NCBI GenBank assembly: GCA_016199405.1
Contig: JACQGS010000235.1
Coordinates: 1-12,137, forward strand
Length of the DNA stretch: 12,137 nt
From: Chloroflexota bacterium
GTDB taxonomy: Bacteria > Chloroflexota > Anaerolineae > UBA4142
Direction: 5' to 3'
The notes below the pieces were generated by a model. It did no database searches. It worked only from the letters and a program-made list of their open reading frames with translations, and had not been told where the DNA came from. Positions 5,622-12,137 of the stretch are shown piece after piece. A program made the translations under genes and the position numbers. How positions within the stretch are numbered: position 1 is the first letter of the stretch; every line of letters starts with the position of its first letter.

Positions 5622-6038
5622 ATGAACAAAAAAGTACTCTTGATCATTGGTGGTGTGGCGCTGGGAGCGTGTCTTCTCTGCGCGGGGATCATTGTGGTCG
5701 CGGGGGCTTTGGGTGTCGGGTTGACCCAGCCCGCGGCGACCGTCGGCGATGCGTTCATGACCGCGCTGAAAAATGGCGATTATGATGCCGCTTACAATCT
5801 CTGCGCTCCGTCTTTGCAACAAGAATTGAAAAGCGCCCGCAACTTGGAAACGCTTGTCAAGAACGGCAAAGTTCAGCCGACAGAGTGGACGTTTGCCTCG
5901 CGCGATATTTCCGGAGATTCTGGGCAATTGGACGGCACAGTTAAATTCACCGGCAATCGTGAAGGGACTGTCCGCGTAGTGCTCGCCCAAGTCGGCGGGG
6001 CTTGGAAGGTCACGGGGTTTAATCTAAAAGAAAAATAA
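5622..6038 (+). CDS. Membrane-anchored NTF2-like (DUF4878-type) protein
   Basis: A 138-residue protein with one N-terminal transmembrane segment (about 5-34) and a small extracytoplasmic domain. The domain pattern (VGDAFMTALKNGDYDAAYNL near 41-60, a central helix, then beta strands ending VGGAWKVTGFNL) is that of an NTF2-like/DUF4878 fold. No catalytic residues are evident. ATG 5622 has the near-perfect GGAGG (5611-5615) six bases upstream; an earlier in-frame ATG at 5592 lies within the promoter and is not credible. The gene is monocistronic, flanked by its own promoter and a terminator. Its function is unknown, and proximity to the ccm operon is the only hint of a link. Confidence 0.78.
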   Translation: MNKKVLLIIGGVALGACLLCAGIIVVAGALGVGLTQPAATVGDAFMTALKNGDYDAAYNLCAPSLQQELKSARNLETLVKNGKVQPTEWTFASRDISGDSGQLDGTVKFTGNREGTVRVVLAQVGGAWKVTGFNLKEK

Positions 6039-6085
6039 GTCGTACTGTAAGGGCGAAGCATTTGCCAAACCGCGATCTCAAGACA

Positions 6086-6120
6086 GCGAGGTTGGTTCAT
6101 ACCAACCTCGCTTATATTTT
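6086..6120 (+). terminator. Intrinsic terminator after the NTF2-like gene
   Basis: A perfect 10-bp stem, GCGAGGTTGG (6086-6095) with CCAACCTCGC (6102-6111), a 6-base loop and the T-rich tract TTATATTTT. It lies 47 bases after the NTF2-like stop and 12 bases before the end of the convergent cytochrome gene. On the other strand the tract after the stem is poor (TGTCTT), so termination of the - strand unit here would be weaker. Confidence 0.9.
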
Positions 6121-6132
6121 CACCTCTTCAAC

Positions 6133-7872
6133 CTACTTTGGCTCCAGAACAACAGACTCTTTCTCCATTACAATCTCCTTAAACTCCCAACCTTTCTGTT
6201 CCGCTAACGTTTTGAACGCGCGGCGAAAGATGAGCGTCGCTTCGATTTTCGCACTGCCTTGACGCGGCGCGACGAACGTGTAACTCGACACATCCGTTGC
6301 GAGCGCGGGGATGCGTGTGTCCGCGCGCAGAACCGTTTGCCGCCAATACGAAACCGCCGGCGAATCCTCCGTCCAGAGATTTTCCAATATCTTGGCATAG
6401 CCCTTGCCCGGTTTGCCGGCGTAATCGTTGGGCGCGTTGCCTTTGCCGCCCCATTCGGGAGCAACTGAACCCTCCCGCAAATTCATTTCGCGTCCTTGCG
6501 CGTCCGTTGCTTTGACGAGCAGAATCATATTTCGCATCGGATGGTCGGTGGGGATGTGATGCCCTGCCTCACTGTTCGTCACGCGCACCTCGACGCGAAT
6601 CTTGTCGCCGTCTTGCCGCGCGTCGAGCTTCAGCGTTGCGGTGTTCTGCAAGAGGTGCTCGTCCACGCCGGGAAAAGTATGCGTGAAAATCTCGGCGGGA
6701 TCACGTTCCAATCCGCCACGCCCCGGCGCAAAGTTTGTCGCGATGCCGTCCGGCTTCATATGGCAATCCTGACACGTTTTACCGGTGCGCGGATCGCTGT
6801 ACGGACTCGCTTTCCATTCCGCAAAAGATTGATAGATCGGCGTGCCCCAAAAACTCGCATTGTGGCACGGCGCGCAGTATTCGCTCTTGCGTTGCAATGG
6901 AGAATTTGTGTCCGGTCCGACGTCCACATCGTCGTACGGACCAAAGAAAAGTTGTGGCTCCGGCGCGGGACGGCGCAACACGAGCGACAAGACGCCGGGC
7001 ATGTTTTCGTACGGCAAGCCGGTCGCGGGATTGAGTTTTACGTCGGCGACCTTGTGGCAAAAATCGCAGTGCGCCCCTTGCGCTTCGACGCCTTTCACTT
7101 GATTCGGGTCCGTGCCGTACGGCGCGACAAGCGCGGCGGATGGCAAATGACACGCCGCGCAGTTGCCGGCAGAATCCGGAAAATCGAGTTTGAAACCGGG
7201 TCCGAAGTAAGGTTGATTCGGGTCAGGCAGAAGCGGGATGCGACCGTAATCTTGATGCGAAGCAAAACGCGTCAGTGGACTCTTGTTTCCTTCGACATCC
7301 GTCCCATTGTAGAGCGTGCGAAAGCGGATGTTAGACGCGCCGCGCGCGTGCGCGCCGCCTGCCCACTGCTTGAAAATGATCTCGCCGTGACAATCGCGAC
7401 AGCCGAGCGTGAGCTGTCCCGCCAGCGGCAAGAATGCGTCGTCGAATGACAGGCGCGCGGCGATGCCGAGACCGGCACTGATTAGAAATTCGTCCCACGC
7501 CGCGCGCTCGACAGACGGCGCAATCCACTTGTAGCCATCGGTATCTTGAGCGAGATATGATTTCAGAACAATGAGCGCGTTGCTCTCGCCGGGTGTCGCG
7601 TCGGTGCCGCCGATGTAGTAGCCGTCCAGCCACGCGGTCACGCGCGCCGCGCCGCGCGCGTTTACATCGCGCAGAACGAACGCGCCTTGCGCGTCCGTGA
7701 TTGTTTGCGTCTTCGTCGTTTTGACGCGGACGCTCACGTTGGCGAGCGGGTGCGTGCCATCGCTGACGACGCCGCGAATGTCGCCGGTGGTTTCGGTATT
7801 CAACCGGCTAATCCACACGACGACAAGAAAAGGCAACATCAGAAGCAGACCACGGAGGGCACGCTTTTTCAT
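6133..7872 (-). CDS. Pentaheme c-type cytochrome with N-terminal carboxypeptidase-regulatory-like domain
   Basis: A 579-residue protein with an N-terminal signal or anchor (about 1-22), then a carboxypeptidase-regulatory-like domain (about 30-105: GDIRGVVSDG, TDAQGAFVLRDV). Five CxxCH heme sites follow: CRDCH 158-162, CAACH 238-242, CDFCH 269-273, CAPCH 333-337 and CQDCH 367-371. After the hemes comes a beta-rich domain with NSEAGHHIPTDHPMRN (433-448), a pattern seen in several multiheme cytochromes, plus extra His residues (HTFPGVDEH, 398-406) that could be distal ligands. It would act outside the membrane in electron transfer; partner and reaction are not identifiable. A GAGGT Shine-Dalgarno precedes the ATG by five bases. 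It lies 15 bases after the stop of the BNR-repeat gene, so they form one unit. The ccm operon opposite would mature it. Confidence 0.87.
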   Translation of the reverse strand: MKKRALRGLLLMLPFLVVVWISRLNTETTGDIRGVVSDGTHPLANVSVRVKTTKTQTITDAQGAFVLRDVNARGAARVTAWLDGYYIGGTDATPGESNALIVLKSYLAQDTDGYKWIAPSVERAAWDEFLISAGLGIAARLSFDDAFLPLAGQLTLGCRDCHGEIIFKQWAGGAHARGASNIRFRTLYNGTDVEGNKSPLTRFASHQDYGRIPLLPDPNQPYFGPGFKLDFPDSAGNCAACHLPSAALVAPYGTDPNQVKGVEAQGAHCDFCHKVADVKLNPATGLPYENMPGVLSLVLRRPAPEPQLFFGPYDDVDVGPDTNSPLQRKSEYCAPCHNASFWGTPIYQSFAEWKASPYSDPRTGKTCQDCHMKPDGIATNFAPGRGGLERDPAEIFTHTFPGVDEHLLQNTATLKLDARQDGDKIRVEVRVTNSEAGHHIPTDHPMRNMILLVKATDAQGREMNLREGSVAPEWGGKGNAPNDYAGKPGKGYAKILENLWTEDSPAVSYWRQTVLRADTRIPALATDVSSYTFVAPRQGSAKIEATLIFRRAFKTLAEQKGWEFKEIVMEKESVVLEPK

Positions 7873-7887
7873 CTGCCACCTCTTGCG

Positions 7888-10830
7888 CTAACGACGCAAC
7901 CATGCTTGAGCGAGCCACAGCGCGATGAACGGGAACGCAACGAACACAAACCCGAGCGAACACAATCCGCTGCCGTCTTTGGTTTCCGCCGGCGTCGGCG
8001 TCTGCGCGACCATCGCAATCGTGGTGGGAGATGGAGCGGGCGTAGGCGCGCGCGTCGGCGGAGGGGCAGTGAGCGAAGGCGTGGTTGTGGATGCAACCGT
8101 CGGCGTCGGCGTTGCGGCGATCTGCGGCTGACCGATTCGAAAGACCCCGCCGCCTTCGGTCGCGGCAAACAGGAGTTTGCCGTCAGACGAGATTGCCAGC
8201 CGATTGACCGCGCGAACCCTCAATCCTTGGTTAATGAGTACCCACGTCTTACCACTGTCCGCAGAACGATAAACACCCGACCGCATGTCTGCCGCATAGA
8301 CTACTTGAGAGCCGCTCGGATCAATCACGATGCTATGAATTGCCGACTCGGGATTCATGCCTGCACTCGATTGTTGCCAGTTTTTCCCGCCATCCACACT
8401 CTTGAACAGTGCGGCATTTTCTGAGCCCGCGTAGACCACCTCTGGATTGGATGGATCAATCGCCAGCGCGCGAATTTCGGGAACCGGAATGCCTTGGGTG
8501 GACTTGGACCACGTGCCACCGCCATCGGTCGTCTTGAACACGCCGCCATCGAGTGTGCCGACGTAGACGATGTTGGGATCGCGCGGGTGAACTGCAAGAG
8601 CCAGCATATTGAGCCGCACCGGTTCGAGTCCTTGGTTGACCGGAAGCCAACTGCGTCCGCCGTTGGTGCTCTTGAAAACGCCGCCGCCCTTGGTTTCTCT
8701 TGCATTTTGGATGGTCATGGACTGGATGCCGGAGGCGGCGTAGACGATGCTCGGTTGCGATGGAGCAAATGCGATCTGGTTCATTGCGATGCGTTGGGTG
8801 GGCGTGTCCACGCCGACGGGGGGAAGGGCTTCTTGCCACTTTTGTCCGCCGTCGGTGCTCATACGGATATTGCCGTCAATTTCGTGACCAGTGAGAATCC
8901 GCACCGGCGCGGTTGGGTCAATCGCTACGGCGCGCATGTTATTGATATACCCTGTTGTGCTACGTCCTTGCCAACTCAGCCCTCCATCCAGACTGACGTG
9001 AACACCGTTCTTGGATCCAACGACGACGTAATTCGGATTGCTGGGCGCAACCGCGATGTCCCACGCCTGCGCACCGGTGTAGCCCACACTCGCGTCCGCC
9101 CACGCCTTGCCACCATCATCGCTGCGAAATACGCCGCCGTCGTAGGCATTCATGTAGACCAAATTAGGATTCTTCGGGTGTACTGCCAGCGCGATGGGCT
9201 GGCCGCGATTCTCACCCTTCGGCGCGGTGTCAAAGCGCTGCCAAGTTTCGCCGCTGTCAGCACTGCGCAGGAATTCATTGCCGGCGTCAACGTAAACAAT
9301 GTTCGGATTGCTTGGAGCAAAAGCGACAGCCGAGTACCGGATTTGGTTATCCCTGCCAATCGGATAGACCTTGCGCCAATGTTGGCCACCATCGGTGGTC
9401 TTGAAGACCGCACCGTAGAGTTCGCGTTGTTCATTCAGAAACGCGCTGGCTTTGCCGGTGGTGGCGAACAGAATCTGTGGGTTCTGCGGATGCATCGCGA
9501 GCCCGCCGACCGAGAGACTCGTTAGCCCTTCGTTGATCGGAAACCACGTGCGCCCGCCGTCGGTACTTTTGAGAATTCCTTCCGGCTGGACCGCGATGCG
9601 GTCAAAGATGCCAGTCGAAGCATAGAGGATATTCGTATTGGTGGGATCAACGATGATCCAGCGTACCAATGCGCCTGGCTCAAGAATCTTGGTCCATTGC
9701 TTGCCGCCATCGGTCGTCTTGTAAATAAAGCCGCGTTCCTCCAATTTACGTGGATCGGGTCTATAGTTGCCACCCATGTAAACGATGTTCGAATCCTTGG
9801 GGTCAACGGTGAAAGCACGGATCTCCATCACAGGACGGTCTTCAATACCATTGTCCATCTGCGACCATGCTTTTCCGCCATCCACACTTTTGAACACACC
9901 GCGCATTCCCTGAGTGCCCGCCCATAGGATGTTCGGATTATTCTGATCAATAGTGAGACTGAAGATCGGAACTGCGTCACCGGAAAAGCCCGCCCGGGCG
10001 CTGATACCCGAGTTCATGGCTATCCAGGTCAGTCCACCATCGGCGCTACGGTGAACGCCAGCGTTCGCGTCAGTCACCCAAAGGAAGTTGCTGTCGAGTG
10101 GATGAATGCGGATGTCATAGCCGATGCCACCGCGCGGTCCGCCGGTGAATGTCCACGCAAGACCCGGGAGAGGCGTCGGCGTCGGGGTGGGCGCGGGACC
10201 GATGACCGTCACATCGTCAATGTGAACGTGGGATCCATCTAACGTCTCAATGCCAATACTGCCCGCAAGCACAGGCGTTGAATCGGTATGGTCAATCCGT
10301 AAAACGCCGTCCACATAGACCTGGATGCGATTGCCTTTGCCCACAATCTCAACCATGTACCACCGACCGAACTCGTGGTTTCCCGGGCTGGAGATGAGAT
10401 TCGGGTGATTGTCGCACGGCATTGTCTTCGACAATGAGACTTGATTGGGGTGGAAGGCGATGAAGTACCGCTCGCATCTGCCCAGACGGAAGTTGAGATG
10501 AAGCCCTTGTTTGTTCCCTGGCTCCAACTTGACCCTGGCTTTGAAAGTAAAGTCGGACCAGCTGCCCTGTTTCACCAAGATTCCCCAGGTGTGTTCTGTG
10601 CCGCTCAACACCCAGTTGCCGTCCGGCTCTTGCTCCACTTGCCAGAAATCTTTGCCAGACCGTCCGTCAGTACCCATCAGCTGCCACGCATTCGCTTTGC
10701 CGCTCTCGAAATCATCTTTGAAGAGGACCGTTTCCATTGAGCCTTGTCCCGATGCACGAGATGTGCTGATGAGCGCGAACAAAACCAAGAGAACGACAAT
10801 AGCCATCGCAACCTGAGAACGCTTCTTCAC
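7888..10830 (-). CDS. Large secreted BNR/Asp-box (sortilin/VPS10-like) beta-propeller protein with C-terminal anchor
   Basis: A 980-residue protein. Layout: signal peptide (1-~30); a DUF1080/LamG-like jelly-roll domain (~35-212); a Pro-Thr linker (213-222); 13 Asp-box repeats of the SxDGGxxW type (residues 262-863), probably one or two large beta-propellers; a Thr/Pro-rich linker (~905-950); and a Cys-containing C-terminal hydrophobic helix (GLCSLGFVFV...) ending in Arg-Arg. The start is GTG 10830, set by the GGGAGGT Shine-Dalgarno at 10835-10841. Upstream in-frame codons would translate the terminator hairpin. Asp-box propellers of this type usually bind proteins or glycans; some, such as Ycf48-like proteins, assist complex assembly. 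Co-transcription with a pentaheme cytochrome suggests a scaffold or assembly partner (inference). No sialidase catalytic set was recognised. Confidence 0.85.
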   Translation of the reverse strand: MKKRSQVAMAIVVLLVLFALISTSRASGQGSMETVLFKDDFESGKANAWQLMGTDGRSGKDFWQVEQEPDGNWVLSGTEHTWGILVKQGSWSDFTFKARVKLEPGNKQGLHLNFRLGRCERYFIAFHPNQVSLSKTMPCDNHPNLISSPGNHEFGRWYMVEIVGKGNRIQVYVDGVLRIDHTDSTPVLAGSIGIETLDGSHVHIDDVTVIGPAPTPTPTPLPGLAWTFTGGPRGGIGYDIRIHPLDSNFLWVTDANAGVHRSADGGLTWIAMNSGISARAGFSGDAVPIFSLTIDQNNPNILWAGTQGMRGVFKSVDGGKAWSQMDNGIEDRPVMEIRAFTVDPKDSNIVYMGGNYRPDPRKLEERGFIYKTTDGGKQWTKILEPGALVRWIIVDPTNTNILYASTGIFDRIAVQPEGILKSTDGGRTWFPINEGLTSLSVGGLAMHPQNPQILFATTGKASAFLNEQRELYGAVFKTTDGGQHWRKVYPIGRDNQIRYSAVAFAPSNPNIVYVDAGNEFLRSADSGETWQRFDTAPKGENRGQPIALAVHPKNPNLVYMNAYDGGVFRSDDGGKAWADASVGYTGAQAWDIAVAPSNPNYVVVGSKNGVHVSLDGGLSWQGRSTTGYINNMRAVAIDPTAPVRILTGHEIDGNIRMSTDGGQKWQEALPPVGVDTPTQRIAMNQIAFAPSQPSIVYAASGIQSMTIQNARETKGGGVFKSTNGGRSWLPVNQGLEPVRLNMLALAVHPRDPNIVYVGTLDGGVFKTTDGGGTWSKSTQGIPVPEIRALAIDPSNPEVVYAGSENAALFKSVDGGKNWQQSSAGMNPESAIHSIVIDPSGSQVVYAADMRSGVYRSADSGKTWVLINQGLRVRAVNRLAISSDGKLLFAATEGGGVFRIGQPQIAATPTPTVASTTTPSLTAPPPTRAPTPAPSPTTIAMVAQTPTPAETKDGSGLCSLGFVFVAFPFIALWLAQAWLRR
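8242..10047 (-). repeat. Thirteen protein-level Asp-box repeats
   Basis: Asp boxes at residues 262, 315, 372, 422, 478, 523, 570, 613, 658, 721, 767, 811 and 856 of the BNR protein, spaced about 43-63 residues apart. Most read S/T-x-D-G-G-x-x-W. Variants are SADSGETW and SADSGKTW (Gly to Ser at position 4) and STNGGRSW (Asp to Asn). Each unit is followed by hydrophobic strands of the type (V/I)DPxNPNIVYxG. The nucleotide copies have diverged, so the array is old and stable. Confidence 0.85.
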
Positions 10831-10834
10831 GGTT

Positions 10835-10841
10835 ACCTCCC
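10835..10841 (-). promoter_or_regulatory. Shine-Dalgarno setting the BNR gene start
   Basis: On the - strand GGGAGGT lies four bases ahead of GTG 10830. This is the strongest ribosome binding site on this strand and fixes the start, since the frame stays open for another 26 codons upstream through the hairpin at 10865-10903. Confidence 0.85.
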
Positions 10842-10857
10842 GTCTTTCAGTTGGGGA

Positions 10858-10903
10858 AACAAAAAATGTCTTTCTAGGGGGTCCCCTCCCCCAGAAAGAC
10901 ATT
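10858..10903 (-). terminator. Intrinsic terminator in the leader of the BNR gene (possible attenuator)
   Basis: On the - strand the arm AATGTCTTTCTGGGGG (10903-10888) pairs with CCCCCTAGAAAGACATT (10881-10865). The stem has 16 bp with one bulged base, around the loop AGGGGA. It is followed by TTTTGTTT (10864-10857 region), giving a strong directional terminator; on the + strand no T-run follows. It lies about 17 bases before the BNR Shine-Dalgarno. No promoter is visible between it and the start codon, so transcripts of the BNR gene should pass through it. It might instead, or also, stop transcription arriving from the transposase. Confidence 0.85.
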
Positions 10904-10930
10904 GTCACGCTACAGTATCATAGCGTCACG

Positions 10931-10951
10931 CGCGCCGATAGCATCGGCGCG
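10931..10951. repeat. Nine-bp palindrome in the BNR leader
   Basis: CGCGCCGAT (10931-10939) and ATCGGCGCG (10943-10951) are exact reverse complements around AGC. GTCAC occurs on both sides (10925-10929 and 10951-10955) and again at 10904-10908. In the predicted leader RNA it would form the first hairpin, well ahead of the terminator stem. It could equally belong to the end of the insertion sequence. Confidence 0.7.
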
Positions 10952-10973
10952 TCACAATCACCAATCTGCCGCG

Positions 10974-11002
10974 ACTATAGCACTCGACGCGGGGCAAGTC
11001 AA
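10974..11002 (-). promoter_or_regulatory. Sigma-70-type promoter with extended -10, facing the BNR-cytochrome unit
   Basis: On the - strand: -35 TTGACT (11002-10997), exactly 17 bases, -10 TATAGT (10979-10974), preceded by TGC (extended -10). Both hexamers match the consensus at five of six positions. The predicted transcript starts near 10967 and has a leader of about 137 bases holding the 9-bp palindrome and the terminator hairpin. It lies 18 bases past the transposase stop codon, so it may be internal to the insertion sequence. Confidence 0.75.
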
Positions 11003-11019
11003 GGGGCTGGCGGGCGCAT

Positions 11020-12137
11020 TTAGCAGTTGGGGGAGGGCTCGGACAGGAACAGCGCATCGAAGCGTCCATTGACCCAGGCCAGCCGGAGGTGTAACAAATG
11101 ATTGAAGCCGTCTTCGCTCCACCGCATCCCGACACCTTTGAATCGCTGCTGGATCAACCATTTGCATGCACTCTCGACCATCCCACTGCCCAACGGCAAG
11201 CCTAGCTCCTTGAATCGCTTGTAATCTATGTGGGCGCGGTGTTTGTCCAGATAATTGGACAAATTCTGCAACGCATCGCGCGCGCCAGCGGGCAAGTCCT
11301 TCAGTTCCAACGCGGCCGCCAATTCCTGGAAGAGCGCCGCGCTCTCGCCGTGGCGGAGTTGATGGCGCGCCTGCTCAAACCAAATCTGGGCATGTGGCGC
11401 ATCCAGCCACGCCGCCGCGGCCGCCCACAGGTGTTGGGCGGCGTGGTAGAAATCCAAGATGCCCGTGGCGGTCTGCTCAAACCGTTCACGGAACAGCCGC
11501 CAGAAGCCCCGCCCGCCATCGCTGACCCAGGCGACCAGTTTTGCACTCGGCACGCCTTGACGCAGGGTTTCCAGCCAGAGCCGCGGCGAGAGCGCCTCAA
11601 TATCGCCCAGCACCGCGACGAGACGCCGCCGCTCCAACCGCGAGACGACCTGTCCCAGGCGTGTCGTGTGGCGGCCCAGGCGCGCCAGAATGGCGACTTT
11701 GACTTCGCGCCAGATCACCCGCCCCTTGGGCGACCCTGCCGCTGGGCGAAATGGCACCATCACGCCATCGGCACCGATCAGCACGGATTGGGCAGCGGTC
11801 TGAGCGTCCATGAGCTCGGCAGTGGGGGCTTTCCCTTTTTCTAACCGCTCCAATTCGCGCTGGAGCCGCTGCATGGCGGATTGACCGGCGGCTTGCGCCC
11901 AGCCCCAGACCGCACCGGGTGCGACCGACAGGTCGAACCAGCGGTGGAGCAACGCGGCGGCTGTTTCAAAGGGCACAAAGACCGCCAAGGCGCAGGCGAT
12001 TTGTTTCACCTCGAGGCTGGTGCGCTGCTGTGGGACCCGCCCGAGGGCGGTATCCAACGGTGCCACTTGTCCGATTTTGCAACCGTGTGGACAGCGCCCC
12101 ACCCGCCGTTTCCAGTGGAGGACACCGATTAGGGTTG
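11020..12137 (-). CDS. ISKra4-family transposase (5' end outside window)
   Basis: The frame is open from the right edge of the window to TAA at 11020-11022: about 371 codons, so the N-terminus is missing. A GTG at 12102 is not the start: the codons before it read TLIGVLHWKRR, continuing into VGRCPHGC and APLD. That is a zinc-finger-like N-terminal region as seen in ISKra4 transposases. Candidate catalytic acidic residues are Asp in LIGADGVMVPF (codon near 11769), Asp in ILDFYHAAQHLW (near 11454) and Glu in PLGSGMVESACKWLIQQR (near 11175). The last block, followed by FKGVGMRW, is the most typical signature of the family. No internal stop or frameshift is seen, so it may be active. Codon use does not obviously differ from its neighbours. 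Confidence 0.85.
   Translation of the reverse strand, partial: TLIGVLHWKRRVGRCPHGCKIGQVAPLDTALGRVPQQRTSLEVKQIACALAVFVPFETAAALLHRWFDLSVAPGAVWGWAQAAGQSAMQRLQRELERLEKGKAPTAELMDAQTAAQSVLIGADGVMVPFRPAAGSPKGRVIWREVKVAILARLGRHTTRLGQVVSRLERRRLVAVLGDIEALSPRLWLETLRQGVPSAKLVAWVSDGGRGFWRLFRERFEQTATGILDFYHAAQHLWAAAAAWLDAPHAQIWFEQARHQLRHGESAALFQELAAALELKDLPAGARDALQNLSNYLDKHRAHIDYKRFKELGLPLGSGMVESACKWLIQQRFKGVGMRWSEDGFNHLLHLRLAWVNGRFDALFLSEPSPNC
11020..12137 (-). mobile_element. ISKra4-type insertion sequence, partial
   Basis: This is inferred from the transposase. The end nearest the BNR gene should lie somewhere between 10904 and 11019, but it cannot be fixed because the opposite terminal inverted repeat is outside the window. 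Candidate boundary sequences are the GTCAC-flanked palindrome (10925-10955) and the bases just after the transposase stop. No target-site duplication can be assessed. Confidence 0.7.

Noticed and set aside
6048..6070. Fragment aagggcgaagcatttgcc resembling a dispersed repeat
   Set aside because: It is too short and unpaired to call from one copy; a genome-wide search would be needed.
6496..7449. Open frame of about 317 codons on the + strand, opposite the cytochrome gene
   Set aside because: The - strand carries five CxxCH motifs and a good ribosome binding site; this frame is an Arg/Val-rich shadow.
8494..9525. Open frame of about 343 codons on the + strand, opposite the BNR gene
   Set aside because: It mirrors the repeated Asp-box codons and has no start context or domain. 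The opposite strand has a clear repeat protein.
10831..10908. Upstream in-frame start (10908) for the BNR protein
   Set aside because: It would translate through the terminator hairpin. GTG 10830 has a strong Shine-Dalgarno and starts directly at a signal peptide.
10917..10922. TATGAT as an alternative -10 on the - strand for the BNR gene
   Set aside because: No -35-like hexamer lies 16-18 bases upstream and there is no extended TG; the TTGACT/TATAGT pair is far better. Either would still leave the terminator in the leader.
10942..10944. Eight-codon leader peptide (MLSARVTL) within the BNR leader
   Set aside because: It has no Shine-Dalgarno and no enrichment of a regulatory amino acid. It is noted only because the leader looks attenuator-like.
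12100..12102. GTG 12102 as the transposase start
   Set aside because: The open frame continues to the window edge with sequence typical of the family's N-terminal region, so the gene is cut by the window.

Overview
The window looks like a bacterial chromosome fragment of moderately high GC, most likely from an uncultured Chloroflexota (Anaerolineae-like) bacterium. That placement is an inference. It rests on a System I cytochrome c maturation cluster whose CcmA carries an LSRGLQQR signature, on secreted proteins with Thr-Pro linkers, and on short period-7 and palindromic repeats scattered between genes. No rRNA, tRNA or CRISPR array was seen, and no gene-free stretch exceeds 300 bases.

Positions 1-5549 (+ strand) hold a tightly packed cytochrome c biogenesis operon that enters from the left edge. 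In order it encodes the tail of a zinc-ribbon protein, a signal-peptide/single-TM protein with a carboxypeptidase-regulatory-like domain, CcmA, CcmB, CcmC, CcmD, a membrane-anchored TlpA/ResA/CcmG thioredoxin, a small glutaredoxin-like protein and CcdA. Several genes overlap by 4 nt (GTGA, TTGA). The ABC half would handle heme delivery. CcdA, the thioredoxin and perhaps the glutaredoxin-like protein would keep apocytochrome CXXCH cysteines reduced. CcmE, CcmF and CcmH are not in view.

Positions 5550-6120 hold a single small membrane-anchored NTF2-like gene with its own near-consensus promoter and an intrinsic terminator.

Positions 6133-10830 (- strand, convergent) hold a two-gene unit. The first gene encodes a large secreted protein with 13 Asp-box (BNR/sortilin-type) repeats and a C-terminal membrane anchor. 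Fifteen nt later comes a pentaheme c-type cytochrome, a plausible client of the maturation operon next door. The unit is preceded by a strong extended -10 promoter, a structured leader and an intrinsic terminator that lies between promoter and start codon. This arrangement suggests transcription attenuation.

Positions 11020-12137 (- strand) hold most of an ISKra4-family transposase cut by the right edge. The promoter that appears to drive the BNR-cytochrome unit lies only about 18 bp beyond the transposase stop codon, so it may be carried by the insertion sequence.

The most unusual features are the attenuator-like leader beside the IS, a set of heptamer tandem arrays with unrelated units at or near ccm gene junctions, a palindrome that has become the coding 3' end of a gene, and a CcmC with serine where the second heme-ligand histidine is expected.
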